Positions 9,766 through 17,373 of a stretch of DNA of 64,000 nt are shown piece by piece. Source of the stretch: an uncultured Draconibacterium sp. (GTDB taxonomy: Bacteria > Bacteroidota > Bacteroidia > Bacteroidales > Prolixibacteraceae). Numbering within the stretch: the first letter of the stretch is position 1; each line of letters starts with the position of its first letter. The stretch lies in assembly GCF_963675065.1 (NCBI RefSeq), contig NZ_OY775906.1, positions 1,776,001 to 1,840,000 of the forward strand, written 5' to 3'. A program made the position numbers and the translations under genes. The notes under the pieces were generated by a model. It saw nothing but the letters and a program-made list of their open reading frames with translations, did no database searches and was not told where the DNA came from.

Positions 9766-9829
9766 AAATTCAGCATAAATTTACTGATTAAATTGAAAGC
9801 GTATATAAAAACTTTACTTTTACAAAAAT

Positions 9830-10912
9830 ATGAGAACTACCATAAAACTCAATACTAATTTTGGCAGAGTACAGTTTCAAATATTGCTGTTTATCTGGCT
9901 GCTAATTTTTTCCATTCCCTTGCTAGCAGGCGACACCTCCAACGGAATAGCCTGGTCGCGCATTATAAGAATCTGGACAGAATACGGATTTGTTTTTATT
10001 GTATTTTTGATAAACCATTTCCTTTTATTTCCTCAATTTTTAAAAGGGAGACGGGTATTGTATTTTGTTTCTGTTTTTTGCATACTGATGCTACTCATTC
10101 TGGTCTCTTACTTTTTTGAGAATACCAACACTCCGCCAAACAATGCGCTGCAGCCAATGAGGCCTCCTATCGATCGTCCTCCCGGATCTCATCCTGGAAA
10201 AGGGCCAAGAGAATTTATTCCTCCATTTGGGAACCTGCTAATAATTACCATTTTAATGATTGGCTTTGATGCCGGCTTATCTTTTTCAGGGAAATGGCTG
10301 CAAGCCGAGCAAAACAAAATCATACTTGAGAAAGAAAATATGGAAAACAAAATGGCTTTTCTTCAAAACCAGATTAGCCCGCACTTTTTCATGAATACGT
10401 TAAATAATATTCACGCGCTGGTTGATATCGATACAGAAGAGGCAAAAGAGGCAATTATCCGCCTCTCGCAAATGATGGCCTATATGTTATACGAATCGCA
10501 AACCGAAAAAATTAGCATTCAAAAAGAAATTATTTTTATAAAAAGCTATGTAGAGTTAATGAAATTACGGTTTCCTGAAGAAGTTGATGTAAAACTCAGT
10601 ATTCCTGAAACATTGCCCGACATTAATGTGCCGCCGCTGCTTACTATCTCGTTTATCGAAAATGCCTTTAAACATGGAGTAAGCTATGAAGAATCGTCTT
10701 TCATTCACATAAAATATATAGTCAAAAAAGATAAAATGTATTTCGAAATACAAAACTCCGATCATTCAAAACGGGAAAAAGACAAAAACTCCGGGCTTGG
10801 ATTGGAAAATGCACAAAAACGACTTGCCCTGATTTATAACAACAATTATGAGTTGCTTATTAACAAGGATGTCAGAAACATATTCAAAGTAAACTTAAAC
10901 ATTCCTGTATGA
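9830..10912 (+). CDS. LytS-type membrane sensor histidine kinase (HisK_3 family)
   Basis: 360 residues. Four membrane helices are predicted (about 15-33, 50-68, 77-94, 135-152). The loop between helices 3 and 4, which should face the periplasm, is a Pro/Gly-rich stretch at about residues 97-133 with repeated PP and PPG motifs. The kinase core has the family's QISPHFFMNTLNNI motif with H185 as likely phospho-acceptor, and an ATPase with PPLLTISFIENAFKHG and SGLGLENAQKRL. It overlaps the LytTR regulator gene by 4 bp, so the two form one translationally coupled operon. No LytTR-type site is seen upstream, so the pair may not be autoregulated. The Pro-rich loop resembles the low-complexity segments of the regulon's exported proteins and could be the sensing element. 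Confidence 0.92.
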   Translation: MRTTIKLNTNFGRVQFQILLFIWLLIFSIPLLAGDTSNGIAWSRIIRIWTEYGFVFIVFLINHFLLFPQFLKGRRVLYFVSVFCILMLLILVSYFFENTNTPPNNALQPMRPPIDRPPGSHPGKGPREFIPPFGNLLIITILMIGFDAGLSFSGKWLQAEQNKIILEKENMENKMAFLQNQISPHFFMNTLNNIHALVDIDTEEAKEAIIRLSQMMAYMLYESQTEKISIQKEIIFIKSYVELMKLRFPEEVDVKLSIPETLPDINVPPLLTISFIENAFKHGVSYEESSFIHIKYIVKKDKMYFEIQNSDHSKREKDKNSGLGLENAQKRLALIYNNNYELLINKDVRNIFKVNLNIPV

Positions 10913-11622
10913 TTCGCTGTATTGCCATCGACGACGAACCTTTAGCATTAAGACAAATAACCGGTTATGTAGAAAAAACACCATTTTTGGAGTTGTCTGC
11001 AAGTTTTAATAGCGCCTTAAAAGCAATGGATTTTCTAAACGAAAATGAGGTGGACTTAATGTTTGTGGATATTAATATGCCCGATCTCACGGGACTCGAT
11101 TTTGTAAAATCCACTTCAGCAAAGGCAAAAGTTATTTTTACGACAGCCTATCGCGAATATGGTTACGAAGGATTTCAACTCGATGCCGCCGACTATTTGG
11201 TAAAACCTATCGGTTATCCTGATTTTTTAAAAGCTGTTACTAAAACAAAAGAGCGTTTTTTTACAAAAAAAGAATCAGTAGAAACTATTGAAAAAAATGA
11301 CCAGTATCTGTTTATAAAATCGGAATACAAAATTGTTCGCATCGACTTTAAGGATATTACATTTATTGAAAGTATGCGCGATTATGTACGTATTCATTTA
11401 GATAACCAAAAGCCGGTAATGGCTTTAATGGGCATAAAAAAAATGGAAGATTTTTTACCCACACATTATTTTATGCGTGTACACCGTTCGTTTATTGTTG
11501 CTTTAAATAGAATAACAACCATTGAACGCAACCGCATTGTTTTTGGGAAAGATTATATCCCCATTAGCGAACAATATAAAGATGCTTTTCAGGAGTTTCT
11601 AGATACCCGGTTTCTAAAGTAA
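10909..11622 (+). CDS. LytTR-family response regulator
   Basis: 237 residues. The N-terminal receiver has the acidic pocket IAIDDEP, phospho-acceptor D54 in LMFVDINMPDLTG, the switch Thr region VIFTTAYREYG and Lys in DYLVKPI. The C-terminal LytTR DNA-binding domain (about 135-235) shows FIESMRDYVRIHL and HYFMRVHRSFIVALNRI. The ATG overlaps the kinase stop codon. It is the only LytTR protein in the window, and five promoters around it carry 21 bp-spaced tandem repeats of the kind such domains bind, so it is the likely controller of the 8-19 kb island. Confidence 0.95.
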   Translation: MIRCIAIDDEPLALRQITGYVEKTPFLELSASFNSALKAMDFLNENEVDLMFVDINMPDLTGLDFVKSTSAKAKVIFTTAYREYGYEGFQLDAADYLVKPIGYPDFLKAVTKTKERFFTKKESVETIEKNDQYLFIKSEYKIVRIDFKDITFIESMRDYVRIHLDNQKPVMALMGIKKMEDFLPTHYFMRVHRSFIVALNRITTIERNRIVFGKDYIPISEQYKDAFQEFLDTRFLK

Positions 11623-11647
11623 TATCAATGAAATATTTTTGAGTTCT

Positions 11648-11676
11648 AAAGCATCGATTTAAAGGTGCTTTTTTTA
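11648..11676 (+). terminator. Rho-independent terminator after the LytTR operon
   Basis: AAAGCATC pairs with GGTGCTTT (one G-T pair), loop of 8 nt, followed by a T-rich tract. It starts 26 bp after the regulator's stop codon. Confidence 0.75.
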
Positions 11677-11722
11677 TTTAATCCCTTTCAACTTCAATTC
11701 AATAGGATATCCAGAAACTCAT

Positions 11723-11787
11723 CCGTCGATAAAATCTACCAATCCATAGATTCCTTTTCTATTTCATTTCCTCTTCCCTTTTCTTTG
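11723..11787 (+). promoter_or_regulatory. LytTR-type tandem site C and promoter of the Spy-like gene
   Basis: CCGTCGAT (11723-11730) and CCATAGAT (11744-11751) are 21 bp apart; the TTTG of TTTCTTTG ends at 11787, again 33 bp after the second repeat. Transcription would begin near 11794. Confidence 0.75.
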
Positions 11788-11808
11788 AATTAGAAATAAT
11801 TACAAAAC

Positions 11809-11858
11809 GAACTTACAAGATCTGTTGTGAATCATTTCTGAGCGGATCGTATAAGTTC
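11809..11858 (+). other. Stem-loop in the 5' leader of the Spy-like gene
   Basis: GAACTTACAAGATC (11809-11822) and GATCGTATAAGTTC (11845-11858) pair over 14 positions with two mismatches, loop of about 22 nt. It would lie some 15 nt from the predicted 5' end of the mRNA and could stabilise it or control translation of the gene at 11885. Confidence 0.5.
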
Positions 11859-11884
11859 CTTTATTAACAATAAATTTTTAAAAT

Positions 11885-12313
11885 ATGGAAACAAGAGAAA
11901 AACAAGAAAACAGAATTAATTTAATTTCTAGCGTAAGCATAGTTATTATGCTGATTTTAATAGGAACAAGTAGTGTCATTTTCGCACAGCCTCCGGGTGG
12001 TGGCGGTGGAGGACAACAAGGACCTCCTCCTATTCCAAACTCAAAACAAATTAAGAAAATGGTTGCCAATCTTGCCGACGAAATTTCGCTGAGTGACGAT
12101 CAGGAAACCAAAATCCTAGCGATTTACCAGGAGCATTTTGCCGAGGTAAAAAAGGCCACAAGCTCGGGCCGCCCCGACAGGAGTACAATGGAGGCTTTAA
12201 AATCCGGAATGGAAAATAAAGTGAAAGCCGTTTTAAACGAAGAACAACAAGAGCAGTTTACGGCATACATTAAAAACCATAAAAAACCACAGCGAGACAG
12301 TAGAAGGGAATAA
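11885..12313 (+). CDS. Small Spy/CpxP-like periplasmic protein with Gly/Pro-rich stretch
   Basis: 142 residues. An N-terminal hydrophobic segment (about 13-33, ending in IFAQ) is a signal peptide or anchor. It is followed by a Gly-run and Pro-rich stretch (about 35-54) and then a charged helical region. That region has two LTxxQ-like motifs (ISLSDDQETKI and VLNEEQQEQF), the hallmark of Spy/CpxP-type periplasmic proteins, which act as chaperones or envelope-stress modulators. It is monocistronic, with its own LytTR-type promoter (site C), a leader hairpin and a terminator. The Spy-like call rests on the two short motifs and the helical composition only; function in this system is unknown. Confidence 0.7.
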   Translation: METREKQENRINLISSVSIVIMLILIGTSSVIFAQPPGGGGGGQQGPPPIPNSKQIKKMVANLADEISLSDDQETKILAIYQEHFAEVKKATSSGRPDRSTMEALKSGMENKVKAVLNEEQQEQFTAYIKNHKKPQRDSRRE

Positions 12314-12346
12314 AAAGTTGGTTTAAAAACCACAGTTTAGTTTGTT

Positions 12347-12380
12347 AAAGGGGAGGCCAAAATTAGGTCTTCCCTTTTTT
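12347..12380 (+). terminator. Rho-independent terminator after the Spy-like gene
   Basis: AAAGGGGAGGCC pairs with GGTCTTCCCTTT (G-T and A-C flaws), loop of about 7 nt, followed by a T-run. Confidence 0.75.
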
Positions 12381-12400
12381 ATTCGAGTACCAAAGAGAAT

Positions 12401-12464
12401 TCGTTTGGAAAATTTCCAGATTCGTCGATTTCATTTTCCCAAAATGCTTTACAGCAATACTTTC
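12401..12464 (+). promoter_or_regulatory. LytTR-type tandem site D and promoter of the VTC/CotH operon
   Basis: TCGTTTGG (12401-12408) and TCGTCGAT (12422-12429) keep the 21 bp spacing, though the first copy is diverged. A TACTTTC element ends at 12464, 32 bp after the second repeat. The VTC gene starts about 50 bp downstream. This is the weakest of the five sites by sequence. Confidence 0.55.
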
Positions 12465-12512
12465 ACCACATGTTTAACAATTATGTAACAACATAGCAAT
12501 AACACTATAACA

Positions 12513-13283
12513 ATGATGAGAATTAGGGAAACAAACTTTTTCGCCCCAATAAAACTGCAAGAAATGGATCAGGTAAAATTAATGAACCGAACCGATACAA
12601 AATACTGGTTTCATACAAGTCATTTGCACCAATTACTTGAAACGGTTCAGAACGATTATTTTATTCTTACCATGGAAAACAAAGTTGCGCTACCTTACTC
12701 TACCATTTATTACGACACAGAAAAAAGCCGCATGTTTACCGCTCATCACAACGGCAAACTCAACCGATATAAAATCAGGCGTCGTAGTTACGTTTTAAGT
12801 GGTATTAGTTTCTTAGAAGTAAAATTCAAAAACAACAAAGGACGCACTATAAAAAAACGGATTCCAGGCAATTTTGAGAAAAACCAATTCACCGAAAATG
12901 AAAACATCTTTTTACAGAAAACAACTCCGTTTTCAGTTCAGGATTTATCACCTTCCTTAACCAATAACTTTTCGCGTATAACGCTGGTAAACCGAAATTT
13001 TAAGGAACGATGTACCATTGATTTTAATCTTCATTTTTCAACTAACAATAAGCAAATTGCGCTAAACAACCTGGTTATTGTTGAAGTAAAATCAGAAGGT
13101 TCGCCATCGGCATCGCCACTGGCCCGCGCATTGCGGAACCAACGCATTAAAACCTCCGGATTCAGCAAATATTGTATAGGCCGAACCGTTACCGACTCTT
13201 CCATAAAACGAAACGCGTTTAAACACAAAATCAGGATGATTGAAAGAACAATTAACACAGAAAACAGTTTGTACAACCTTTAA
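12513..13283 (+). CDS. VTC-domain (polyphosphate polymerase-like) protein
   Basis: 256 residues with no signal peptide. It matches the VTC domain, a triphosphate-tunnel fold: KLMNRTDTKYWF, YSTIYYDTEKSRMFTAHHNG, LNRYKIRRRSY, FLEVKFKNNKGRTIKKRI and LVIVEVKSEG supply the alternating basic and acidic strands lining the tunnel. In yeast Vtc4 this domain makes polyphosphate; the bacterial relatives are mostly uncharacterised and cytosolic. It is first in an operon with a DUF4956 membrane protein (9 bp gap), an outer-membrane barrel protein and a CotH kinase. VTC, DUF4956 and CotH genes recur together in many bacteria, which suggests a shared pathway. The start at 12513 has a second in-frame ATG directly after it. 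Confidence 0.88.
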   Translation: MMRIRETNFFAPIKLQEMDQVKLMNRTDTKYWFHTSHLHQLLETVQNDYFILTMENKVALPYSTIYYDTEKSRMFTAHHNGKLNRYKIRRRSYVLSGISFLEVKFKNNKGRTIKKRIPGNFEKNQFTENENIFLQKTTPFSVQDLSPSLTNNFSRITLVNRNFKERCTIDFNLHFSTNNKQIALNNLVIVEVKSEGSPSASPLARALRNQRIKTSGFSKYCIGRTVTDSSIKRNAFKHKIRMIERTINTENSLYNL

Positions 13284-13292
13284 ATTAATAAC

Positions 13293-14033
13293 ATGAACGA
13301 AACAGTAACATTTATCGACACATTAAAAAATTTAAGTGCCAATAACCTTGAAATGACAGAACTGGCAAATTGGGAAGAGCATTTGCGTTTTTTAGGAATT
13401 AAAATTATTAACGTTGGCGACTTTTCGGAGCTTTTGGTGCGCCTGGCACTTAACCTGTTTGTTAGTTTTTTGGTGGTGCACTACATGTATGCCCGTAACA
13501 GCCGCCGTAAAGACTTCTATTTTAGTTTTTTGGCCGTTGGTACCGTTGTATTTCTTTTAAGCTTTTTACTAAACAGTGTTAAGCTCGAACTCGGTTTTGC
13601 TCTTGGTTTATTTGCCATCTTCGGAATTATACGTTACCGCACCGATGCCATCCCCATTAAGGAAATGACCTACCTTTTTATTGTTATCGGCATTTCGGTA
13701 ATAAATGCCCTGGCCAACAAAAAAGTGAGTTACGTTGAATTAATTTTCACCAACTCGGCCATTGTTTTTGGTTTGTGGCTGCTTGAAAAACGCTTAATGC
13801 TGAAACAAGAAGGCTCGATACGTTTGATTTACGAAAAAATAGAGAACATACATGACGACAAAAAAGTAGTGCTTTTGGCCGATTTGAAAGCACGTACCGG
13901 AATTAATATTAAACGTTACGAGATTCAGAAAATAGACTTTTTGAAAGACGTTGCCGACATTACTCTCTATTATGATGTTAACGGGAAAAATAAAATATCG
14001 CATGACTCGTCAACTGAAAAAATATCAAACTAA
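13293..14033 (+). CDS. DUF4956 integral membrane protein
   Basis: 246 residues. Four to five helices are predicted between about 48 and 165 (VRLALNLFVSFLVVHYM, FLAVGTVVFLLSFLL, GFALGLFAIFGIIRY, TYLFIVIGISVINAL, NSAIVFGLWLL). The conserved block FAIFGIIRYRTDAIPIKEMTYLF matches the DUF4956 core. A soluble cytoplasmic C-terminal domain of about 75 residues follows. It starts 9 bp after the VTC gene. DUF4956 proteins are typically encoded beside VTC-domain and CotH proteins. A membrane partner of the VTC enzyme, for example a channel or scaffold, is a reasonable inference; no activity is known. Confidence 0.85.
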   Translation: MNETVTFIDTLKNLSANNLEMTELANWEEHLRFLGIKIINVGDFSELLVRLALNLFVSFLVVHYMYARNSRRKDFYFSFLAVGTVVFLLSFLLNSVKLELGFALGLFAIFGIIRYRTDAIPIKEMTYLFIVIGISVINALANKKVSYVELIFTNSAIVFGLWLLEKRLMLKQEGSIRLIYEKIENIHDDKKVVLLADLKARTGINIKRYEIQKIDFLKDVADITLYYDVNGKNKISHDSSTEKISN

Positions 14034-14040
14034 ACATATT

Positions 14041-14064
14041 AATAATAATAATAATAATAATAAT
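14041..14064. repeat. Perfect (AAT)8 trinucleotide repeat
   Basis: Eight uninterrupted AAT units lie in the 47 bp gap between the DUF4956 gene and the outer-membrane barrel gene, ending 16 bp before that start codon. Length changes here could alter ribosome access to the downstream gene. Confidence 0.95.
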
Positions 14065-14080
14065 AGAAATACAATTTAGC

Positions 14081-14731
14081 ATGAAAACAAGATTGATTCT
14101 CACAATAGTTTTTGTCATTTCTATATTGGCAACACAAAGAACTTTTGCACAGGAAACTGAAAATGAATTTCAAACCCGAACAAAACTTGACATGAGCTTT
14201 AAGCCGGTAAAAAAGGTAAAATTTACTATCACGCCGGAGTTACGTTTTGAAGATGATTTCTCGCTCGATAAATACCTTCTTGAGGGAATACTGGAATACA
14301 AAGCATCAAAACTATTCACACTGGGTGCTTCCTATGGTTTGGTTGGTAATGTTCGCGATGAAAAAGATACAGAGTACTTTAGCCGCTATGCATTTAGTGC
14401 AACAGCTCAAAAAGAATTTGGACGTTTCGAATCATCACTTCGCTTAATGTACAGCAACTATGCCGACGACGATGTAGACGACAAAAACTTTTTACGCTAC
14501 AGGGCCAAGGTTAAATACGACATTCCCGACTGTAAAATTACACCTTTTGTGGCCGTTCAGCTATTCCAGGATCTAGATAACGGAGGTTTGCACAAAACCC
14601 GCTACTCGGTTGGTGCCGACTACAAACTGTTTAAAAAGAACTATATAGGAATTGACTACAAATTCGACTATTACAACACCGAATACCTGAACAAACACAT
14701 TATTAGCCTGGGGTATAAAATTAAATTCTAA
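14081..14731 (+). CDS. Outer-membrane beta-barrel protein (DUF2490-like)
   Basis: 216 residues with a signal peptide (cleavage near RTFAQ). The remainder consists of alternating amphipathic strands ending in aromatic residues, e.g. VKFTITPELRFEDDF, FESSLRLMYSNYADD, RYRAKVKYDI, NYIGIDYKFDYYNTEY, and a final strand IISLGYKIKF, typical of the barrel end recognised by the BAM complex. Gene order places it between DUF4956 and the CotH kinase in one operon. It may be a pore or scaffold for the exported components; no specific role can be assigned. The family name is tentative, based on the N-terminal pattern (EFQTRTKLDMSFKPVKKVK). Confidence 0.75.
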   Translation: MKTRLILTIVFVISILATQRTFAQETENEFQTRTKLDMSFKPVKKVKFTITPELRFEDDFSLDKYLLEGILEYKASKLFTLGASYGLVGNVRDEKDTEYFSRYAFSATAQKEFGRFESSLRLMYSNYADDDVDDKNFLRYRAKVKYDIPDCKITPFVAVQLFQDLDNGGLHKTRYSVGADYKLFKKNYIGIDYKFDYYNTEYLNKHIISLGYKIKF

Positions 14732-14752
14732 AAATCACAAAAATAATACAAA

Positions 14753-16141
14753 ATGAAAAAGATAAGCCTGATTGCAACAACATTACTTCTTCTGGTTTTT
14801 AGCGCTTGCCGCGATGATGAATCGATAATTGAAAACAAAGAAGAGAAGGAAGAAGAAATTATCGACCTGACCGATTATTCCGATTGGGATGATGCCACAC
14901 ACAGTAAGAGTGCGGAACTGAACTACGATGTGGTTTTTAATCAAAACGAAGTGTTACGCTTCGATATTACCATCGACAACGATGATTGGTCAGATATGCA
15001 AACAAATTTAGCCTCTGTATTAAGTTCTAGCGGCGGCCGTCCGGGCGAGTCGATCGACTTCGACGATCCGATGTTTGTGCCCTGCTCGTTTAAATTTAAC
15101 GATACCGAGTGGTACCATGTAGGAATCCGTTACAAAGGAAATTCAAGCTTAAAATCAGCCTATCAATCGGGCATAAAAAAGCTTTCTTTCAAACTCGATT
15201 TCGATGAATTTGAAGACGACTACCCCGCCATTAAAAACCAGCGTTTTTACGGTTTTAAACAGTTGAACCTAAAAAACAACTTCCTCGACCCCTCGTTACT
15301 ACGCGAAAAAGTTGGTGCCGATTTATTCCGCCAATTTGGATTGGCTTCGTCCGAAACAGCATTTTGCGTGGTTTATGTCGATTATGGCAGCGGGCCGCAA
15401 TATTTTGGAGTTTACACTTTGGTAGAAGAAGTTGACGACTCGGTTATAAAAAGCCAGTTTGCCGATGGTTCGGGCAATTTGTACAAACCCGATGGCGATG
15501 CAGCTTCGTTTGCCCGTGGTAGCTACAACACCAGCGAAATGGAACTTAAAACCAACGAAGACTCGGCCAACTATTCGGATGTTAACGCCTTGTACAATAT
15601 CATTAACAGTTCTGAACGCACCTCGGATGCAGAAACATGGAAAAGCAACCTTGAAAGTGTTTTAAATGTGGATGGTTTTTTAAAATATCTGGCCGCCAAC
15701 AACATCATTCAAAATTGGGATACGTACGGAAACATGACCCACAACTACTACCTGTATAATAATTCGGAGAATAACAAACTGACCTGGATCCCGTGGGATA
15801 ACAACGAAGCTTTCCAGGAAGGAAAAAGATACAGCACTTTAAGTTTATCGATGAGCGAAGTGAGCAGTAGCTGGCCACTTATAAAATACATTATTGCACA
15901 GCCTGAATACGAAGCAATTTATGAAGGGTATTTGCAACAATTTATCGATGAGGTATTTATTCCGTCCGAAATGATTTCGACGTATTCAAGCTACTACGAT
16001 TTGATAAAAGAATATGTTTATGCCGAAGGATCCGCTTATTCATTTTTAAGTTCCGACAGCCAGTTCGATTCGGCCGTTGAAAAATTAAAAACCCATGTTC
16101 AAACCAGAAATAATTTGGTTGAAAGTTATTTAAACGAATAA
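14753..16141 (+). CDS. CotH-kinase-family lipoprotein
   Basis: 462 residues, lipoprotein signal (LVFSAC, Cys about 19). It has the CotH family pattern: a beta-rich N-terminal part (VLRFDITIDNDDWSDM), GIRYKGNSSLKSAY, KLSFKLDFDEF, RFYGFKQLNLKNNFLDPSLLREK, YFGVYTLVEEVDD, and the C-terminal catalytic-type residues NWDTYGNMTHNYYLY (D323) and WIPWDNNEAF (D349). CotH of Bacillus subtilis is an atypical protein kinase that phosphorylates spore-coat proteins. Here the protein would sit on the outside of the cell or in the periplasm. Last gene of the VTC operon. A short Gly-rich stretch (about 93-99) sits in the N-terminal part. Possible substrates are the Gly/Pro-rich exported proteins of the same regulon; this is speculation. 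Confidence 0.92.
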   Translation: MKKISLIATTLLLLVFSACRDDESIIENKEEKEEEIIDLTDYSDWDDATHSKSAELNYDVVFNQNEVLRFDITIDNDDWSDMQTNLASVLSSSGGRPGESIDFDDPMFVPCSFKFNDTEWYHVGIRYKGNSSLKSAYQSGIKKLSFKLDFDEFEDDYPAIKNQRFYGFKQLNLKNNFLDPSLLREKVGADLFRQFGLASSETAFCVVYVDYGSGPQYFGVYTLVEEVDDSVIKSQFADGSGNLYKPDGDAASFARGSYNTSEMELKTNEDSANYSDVNALYNIINSSERTSDAETWKSNLESVLNVDGFLKYLAANNIIQNWDTYGNMTHNYYLYNNSENNKLTWIPWDNNEAFQEGKRYSTLSLSMSEVSSSWPLIKYIIAQPEYEAIYEGYLQQFIDEVFIPSEMISTYSSYYDLIKEYVYAEGSAYSFLSSDSQFDSAVEKLKTHVQTRNNLVESYLNE

Positions 16142-16230
16142 ACTGTACTTATTCATTTTTAATTAAATTCGCTACACATTCATTCAAGATGAGGCAGTTG
16201 TCTCCTATTTCATATTGAATAAATCCTGAT

Positions 16231-16295
16231 TCGTTGTTAAAATATACCAATCCGCAGATTCTGTTTTTACAATACAAATAATACACCCAACTTTA
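16231..16295 (+). promoter_or_regulatory. LytTR-type tandem site E and promoter of the redox operon
   Basis: TCGTTGTT (16231-16238) and CCGCAGAT (16252-16259) are 21 bp apart, embedded in the flanking pattern shared with site C (aaaat.taccaatcc). A CTTTATT -7-like element has its TTTA at 16292-16295, 33 bp after the second repeat. The stretch from the CotH stop (16141) to this site holds no other recognisable element. Confidence 0.65.
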
Positions 16296-16330
16296 TTCCA
16301 TACCAGATTAAAAAACAACAAAACAACAGT

Positions 16331-16400
16331 GTTTTGGGGACAAGAACGGTATTCTGCAAATGAAAAGACGCAAAAGCAGATACCGTTCTAAATCCAAAAC
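16331..16400 (+). other. Long two-part stem-loop in the 5' leader of the redox operon
   Basis: Inner stem: AGAACGGTATTCTGC (16343-16357) with GCAGATACCGTTCT (16376-16389), one bulge, loop of 18 nt. Outer stem: GTTTTGG (16331-16337) with CCAAAAC (16394-16400). It begins about 30 nt after the predicted transcription start and ends 25 nt before the ferredoxin start codon. A structured leader of this size suggests control of translation or RNA stability; no known riboswitch class is recognised. Confidence 0.6.
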
Positions 16401-16425
16401 TTAACAACATTGTAAACTCAAAAAT

Positions 16426-16641
16426 ATGCCAGTAAAAAGTATAAACGGATGTATAGGATGCGGAACCTGTGTGGCCACCTGCCCCACTGATGTTTTCCGC
16501 ATGAATCCGGAAACAAAAAAGGCAGAAATAAAATACCCGGCTGATTGCCAGATATGCCATTTGTGCCGAATGTATTGCCCGGTAGATGCGATAACCATTA
16601 CTCCCGAGAAATCAATTCCGGTAGTTGTTTCATGGGGATAG
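16426..16641 (+). CDS. Small 2x[4Fe-4S] ferredoxin
   Basis: 71 residues with two complete cluster motifs: CIGCGTCVATCP and CQICHLCRMYCP, i.e. two CxxCxxCxxxCP sets. There is no signal peptide. The layout resembles the iron-sulfur subunit that partners AprA- or fumarate-reductase-like flavoproteins. It is first of three genes with the heme membrane protein and the Tat-exported flavoprotein, so it probably carries electrons between them, either from the cytoplasmic side or carried across with the folded flavoprotein. The gap to the next gene is 93 bp. Confidence 0.9.
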   Translation: MPVKSINGCIGCGTCVATCPTDVFRMNPETKKAEIKYPADCQICHLCRMYCPVDAITITPEKSIPVVVSWG

Positions 16642-16734
16642 CGAAGTACTAAAATACTTCATGCTAAATTCATTACAGCGTCTTTTAGCACAGATACAGG
16701 TTCAGAATGATTTTTCAATTAAAATATTAAAATT

Positions 16735-17373
16735 ATGCAAAACAAAATAAAAACATACAACCGAATAGCAGCTATCCTTATCTTTATTGGGATGCCTGTT
16801 CTTTTCTGGGCTTTGGGCGATGTTGCCAGGCGCAGTAATTTAAAGGAAACCATTTCTCTTATTACTCTGGTTTCATTCTCACTCATGCTGATGCAGTTTT
16901 TTCTGGCACGAAGTAATAAAGCCGTAATAAAAGAACATAAAATGAGCCGGATAGTAAACTGGCACAGATATCTTGGATACTTTTTCTTAACTGTACTTTT
17001 GGTTCACCCTTTTCTGATAGTGGTTCCTCGATACGACGAAGCAGGGATCGCCCCAATCGATGCGTTTATTCAAATGCTAACCACTTTCGATAATCCGGGG
17101 ATTATTTTAGGAATTGTAGCCTGGTGTCTGATGCTATTCCTGGGATTAACATCACTTTTCAGAAAGCTTATTCCACTATCGTACAAAATCTGGCGACTAA
17201 TTCATGGAATTGTATCGTTACTTTTTATAACAGCAGCCTCGTGGCACGTTATAAAACTCGGTCGCCACATTGATACGGCAATGACGATATTTATACTTAT
17301 TGCGGCGGGAATTGGCGAATTACTGCTTCTTAAAACGTACTTATTTCCAACACCTAAAACAACTCCAAAATGA
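16735..17373 (+). CDS. Ferric-reductase-like heme membrane protein
   Basis: 212 residues with about six membrane helices. Two helices carry His pairs suited to b-type heme binding: MSRIVNWHRYLGYFF with LVHPFLIVV, and IWRLIHGIVSLLF with AASWHVIKLG. This pattern is that of the ferric-reductase-like transmembrane domain (FRE/MsrQ superfamily). The FAD/NAD-binding module found in full ferric reductases is absent, so electrons must come from or go to a separate protein. The encoded neighbours are a ferredoxin and a flavoprotein; its stop overlaps the flavoprotein start by 4 bp. It likely moves electrons across the membrane between the quinone pool or ferredoxin and the exported flavoprotein. Confidence 0.82.
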   Translation: MQNKIKTYNRIAAILIFIGMPVLFWALGDVARRSNLKETISLITLVSFSLMLMQFFLARSNKAVIKEHKMSRIVNWHRYLGYFFLTVLLVHPFLIVVPRYDEAGIAPIDAFIQMLTTFDNPGIILGIVAWCLMLFLGLTSLFRKLIPLSYKIWRLIHGIVSLLFITAASWHVIKLGRHIDTAMTIFILIAAGIGELLLLKTYLFPTPKTTPK

